From an uncultured Lachnospiraceae bacterium (GTDB taxonomy: Bacteria > Bacillota > Clostridia > Lachnospirales > Lachnospiraceae), in the NCBI GenBank assembly GCA_944381575.1, contig CALWLS010000004.1, forward strand, positions 62,001-126,000: 64,000 nucleotides of DNA, read 5' to 3'. Positions 61,813 to 64,000 of the stretch are shown one piece after another. The stretch's first letter is position 1, and each line of letters starts with the position of its first letter. Position numbers and translations under genes: made by a program. Under the pieces are notes generated by a model. That model searched no databases and was not told where the DNA came from. It saw only the letters and a program-made list of their open reading frames with translations.

Positions 61813-63366
61813 TCACCTTCCGGCTTTTACTTCCTCAAACTCTCGCTCGATCTCAGCTGAAGGCGGAGCGGTAACAAGCGATACCGCCACGATGCATATT
61901 AATGAAAATATGAACGCCGGCAGCAGCTCGTAGATATCCCAAAGTCCGCCGAGCGGGCGGATAAGGAGATTCCAGATAAACACCATGCAGCCTCCGCCGA
62001 TCATACCCGCGATCGCGCCGGCGCGGTTGATCCTCTTCCAGAAAAGGCTCAAGATCATCAGCGGCCCGAAGGTGGCGCCGAAGCCCGCCCAGGCAAAGCT
62101 TACAATGGTAAATATTACGCTGTTCTCATCAAGGGCGATGATTATCGCAACGGCGGTTACAGCCAGCAGCGTAAAGCGCGATACCCACATGATACGTCTG
62201 TCATCGGCATTTTTATGGAACAGTCCCTGGTATATATTTTTGGCAAATGCAGACGCCGCTATCAGCAGATATGAGTCTGAAGAACTGATGGTAGCTGCAA
62301 GTATTCCCGCCATCACAAGCCCGGCAAGCACCGGAGGCAGGAGCCTCGTGGCCAACAGAATGAAAATATTTTCCGCATCTGACTTGGTAGTAAGTACGTC
62401 CGGATAGAGCGAACGGCCCATAAGTCCGATAAATACCGCTATCGTCAGAGAGATAAGCACCCAGACGGTCGCGATGCGCCTTGAACGTGTAAGCTCGTCC
62501 TCGTGGCGTATGGCCATGAATCTTAAGAGCACCTGAGGCATTCCAAAATAGCCAAGTCCCCATGCGAGGGATGAAATTATGGTAAGCAGGCTGTAATCAG
62601 CGCGGTCCCCGAACTGAGGCACGCCGTTTACGATCTGCTGCACGCCGTCAGCCGTCACAGGCGTTGAAGTTCCGAAAAACTCCAAAAATCCCGGTATGGA
62701 GCCAACATTATCAAGCACTACTCCCGGACCTCCTGCGGCAACGGTTCCGGTAATAACGATCACGATAAGCGCAACTATCATGACCATTGCCTGCATGAAA
62801 TCCGAAGCACTTTCAGCTAAGAAACCGCCTATGATAGTATAGACAAGCACGAAAAGGGCTCCGACTATCATCATTGGAACATAATCGAATCCGAACAGTG
62901 TTGAGAACAGCTTACCGCAGGTAACGAGACAGCTTGCCGCATAAACCGTAAAGAATATCAGTATGAATACAGCGGAAATAGTCATTACCGCCTTGCCTTC
63001 CTCGTGAAACCTGTTGGAGAAAAACTCCGGAAGGGTGATGGCGTTGCCTGCCTTCTCACTGTAACGGCGGAGCCTTTTTGAGGTTATGAGCCAGTTGATA
63101 TAGGTACCGATGGCAAGGCCTATCGCTGTCCAGGAGGCATCTGCGACACCGCACCAGTATGCCACTCCCGGAAGTCCCATAAGCAGCCATCCGGACATGT
63201 CCGAAGCCTCCGCACTCATGGCGGTTACCCATGGTCCGAGCGAGCGCCCTCCAAGAAAATAATCCTCGGAGCTCTTGTTCGCTCTCTTTGCAAACATGAC
63301 TCCTATAAAGATCACGACCGCCATATATACGATCATGGTGATCATGATCTGCATTGAATCCTGCAT
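61813..63366 (-). CDS. putP: Sodium/proline symporter
   Basis: 517-residue member of the sodium:solute symporter family (LeuT fold, about 13 helices). Motifs: GGRSLGPWVTAMSAEASDMS at helix 2, the family signature around GGFLAESASDFMQAMVMIVA, GLGYFGMPQVLLRFMAI, and AGILAATISSSDSYLLIAAS, closely like PutP. The frame opens at 63390; AGGAGGG four bases ahead of ATG 63366 (MQDSMQIM) decides the start. Single gene, divergent from the rubredoxin protein. Confidence 0.93.
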   Translation of the reverse strand: MQDSMQIMITMIVYMAVVIFIGVMFAKRANKSSEDYFLGGRSLGPWVTAMSAEASDMSGWLLMGLPGVAYWCGVADASWTAIGLAIGTYINWLITSKRLRRYSEKAGNAITLPEFFSNRFHEEGKAVMTISAVFILIFFTVYAASCLVTCGKLFSTLFGFDYVPMMIVGALFVLVYTIIGGFLAESASDFMQAMVMIVALIVIVITGTVAAGGPGVVLDNVGSIPGFLEFFGTSTPVTADGVQQIVNGVPQFGDRADYSLLTIISSLAWGLGYFGMPQVLLRFMAIRHEDELTRSRRIATVWVLISLTIAVFIGLMGRSLYPDVLTTKSDAENIFILLATRLLPPVLAGLVMAGILAATISSSDSYLLIAASAFAKNIYQGLFHKNADDRRIMWVSRFTLLAVTAVAIIIALDENSVIFTIVSFAWAGFGATFGPLMILSLFWKRINRAGAIAGMIGGGCMVFIWNLLIRPLGGLWDIYELLPAFIFSLICIVAVSLVTAPPSAEIEREFEEVKAGR

Positions 63367-63474
63367 ATATCCCTCCTGTTCCTGAATCATTCAGGTTATT
63401 GTCATAGATGCTATTATGTGGCATCAACGGGCATTAAATCAAGCTTATATTACAAATATTTTTCAGGCAAAGTA

Positions 63475-63497
63475 AATGTCGACATTATTATAATGTC
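63475..63497. promoter_or_regulatory. Overlapping dyads in the putP/rubredoxin divergent region
   Basis: AATGTC-GACATT is a perfect palindrome (63475-63486), and GACATTAT-T-ATAATGTC a perfect 8-1-8 dyad (63481-63497), sharing the central half-site. The 7-1-7/8-1-8 spacing recalls Fur/PerR-type boxes, but the half-site sequence differs from the PerR consensus. The rest of 63367-63635 is AT-rich with no gene. Confidence 0.45.
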
Positions 63498-63635
63498 TCG
63501 CTTAGAGCATCCTATGCATAATTCACAAATTTACACAATTAAAATCAGTCTAAATAAAAATCCTATCTCTGATAAAATATAAATAAATATATTTGAAATA
63601 CCATTAAATGAATTCTGACGAAAGGAGAGCATGCC

Positions 63636-64000
63636 ATGAAATATATCTGTACGATCTGCGGATATATCTATGATGAGGCAAAAGAGGGCAGGACTTTTAA
63701 GGGCCTCCCTGATTCATGGGTATGTCCTGTATGCGGAGCGGCAAAGAACGCATTCAAGGCTGATGAAAACAGTAAACCGCTATCCGGAGCGGAAGCTTCA
63801 GGCGCCGCGGCTGAAGCAGGATCAGACCTTGAAGCAGATAAGAAAAACACGGATAATGCATTTTCAGAAACAATGGCGCATGCCGGTAACGGAGCTGAAG
63901 AGGAATTTGACGAGGATATGAAAAAGCTCTCTGCGGGAGAGCTTGCAGCACTTTGCTCCAATCTTGCCAGAGGCTGCGAAAAACAGTATATGGCAAGGGA
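63636..64000 (+). CDS. Rubredoxin-domain protein with rubrerythrin-like start, 3' end outside window
   Basis: At least 121 residues. The N-terminal 40 residues are a compact rubredoxin: [16 protein letters not shown], then [14 protein letters not shown], with both CxxCG iron knuckles and the shortened loop seen in rubrerythrin-associated rubredoxins. An acidic Ala/Glu linker of about 60 residues follows, then [20 protein letters not shown], the beginning of a helical domain that continues off the window. Such fusions shuttle electrons for peroxide or superoxide removal in anaerobes. AAAGGAG lies before ATG 63636. Confidence 0.85.
   Translation, partial: MKYICTICGYIYDEAKEGRTFKGLPDSWVCPVCGAAKNAFKADENSKPLSGAEASGAAAEAGSDLEADKKNTDNAFSETMAHAGNGAEEEFDEDMKKLSAGELAALCSNLARGCEKQYMAR

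Noticed and set aside
1..64000. CRISPR arrays, tRNA/rRNA genes, insertion sequences, integrases
   Set aside because: None recognised on either strand; repeats found are short dyads or coding repeats in the precursor leader.

Overview
The window looks like a chromosome segment of a Clostridia member, most likely Lachnospiraceae. Evidence: consensus AGGAGG ribosome sites, lipoproteins with Glu/Thr/Ala-rich linkers, a DUF5688-like protein, a one-carbon operon (fhs, fchA, folD, folT, folC) behind a ZTP riboswitch, and rplK-rplA / rplJ-rplL with an L10 leader. No tRNA, rRNA, CRISPR array, integrase or transposase was seen.

Layout. 1-5.3 kb: an ABC uptake operon (binding lipoprotein, two-domain permease, ATPase running off the left edge) with a TIM-barrel isomerase-like gene, divergent from an RpiR/SIS regulator; this set points to a sugar-phosphate-type substrate more than iron. 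5.3-14.5 kb: TIM-barrel protein, lipoprotein, rarA, an aconitase-superfamily hydratase with a structured attenuator-like leader and a partner IT-superfamily transporter, DUF5688 and PepSY proteins. 14.8-18.4 kb: rplL, rplJ, rplA, rplK, nusG, secE, rpmG. 18.8-20.1 kb: a broken peptide-binding-protein gene. 20.3-25.6 kb: folate/one-carbon operon. 25.6-40.6 kb: comF, recD2, mreB, acyltransferase, phosphohexomutase, cca, proS, a formate/nitrite-family transporter under a second ZTP riboswitch, and a heterodimeric ABC exporter pair.

From about 41.0 to 61.7 kb the DNA becomes strongly AT-rich with a different codon style: an accessory island bounded on the left by a truncated Uma2 gene. It holds four modules. 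(a) A ten-gene, tightly coupled minus-strand operon (54502 down to 41275): sugar-nucleotide dehydrogenase, adenylate-kinase-like P-loop kinase, CgeB-like and GT4 glycosyltransferases, two paralogous CBS/SGNH-like/nucleotidyltransferase-like proteins, a ParB-fold protein, a PP-loop ATPase fused to a tyrosine-phosphatase-like domain, an ANL adenylating enzyme, and a TruD-type pseudouridine synthase. TruD-type enzymes make the C-glycoside of pseudouridimycin and malayamycin, so the best hypothesis is an undescribed glycosylated C-nucleoside pathway in an anaerobe. (b) An XRE-dynamin GTPase with a small, frameshifted glycine-rich membrane protein behind a promoter flanked by a perfect 22-bp palindrome. 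(c) A ribosomal-peptide cassette: a Cys-rich precursor whose seven cysteines all sit in C-x-P motifs, plus a radical SAM/SPASM enzyme. (d) Stability modules: a type I toxin with antisense RNA, a yoeB remnant, and a hicA(frameshifted)-hicB-secB-like toxin-antitoxin-chaperone set.

After the island, GC-richer core DNA resumes with putP and a rubredoxin-domain protein cut by the right edge.
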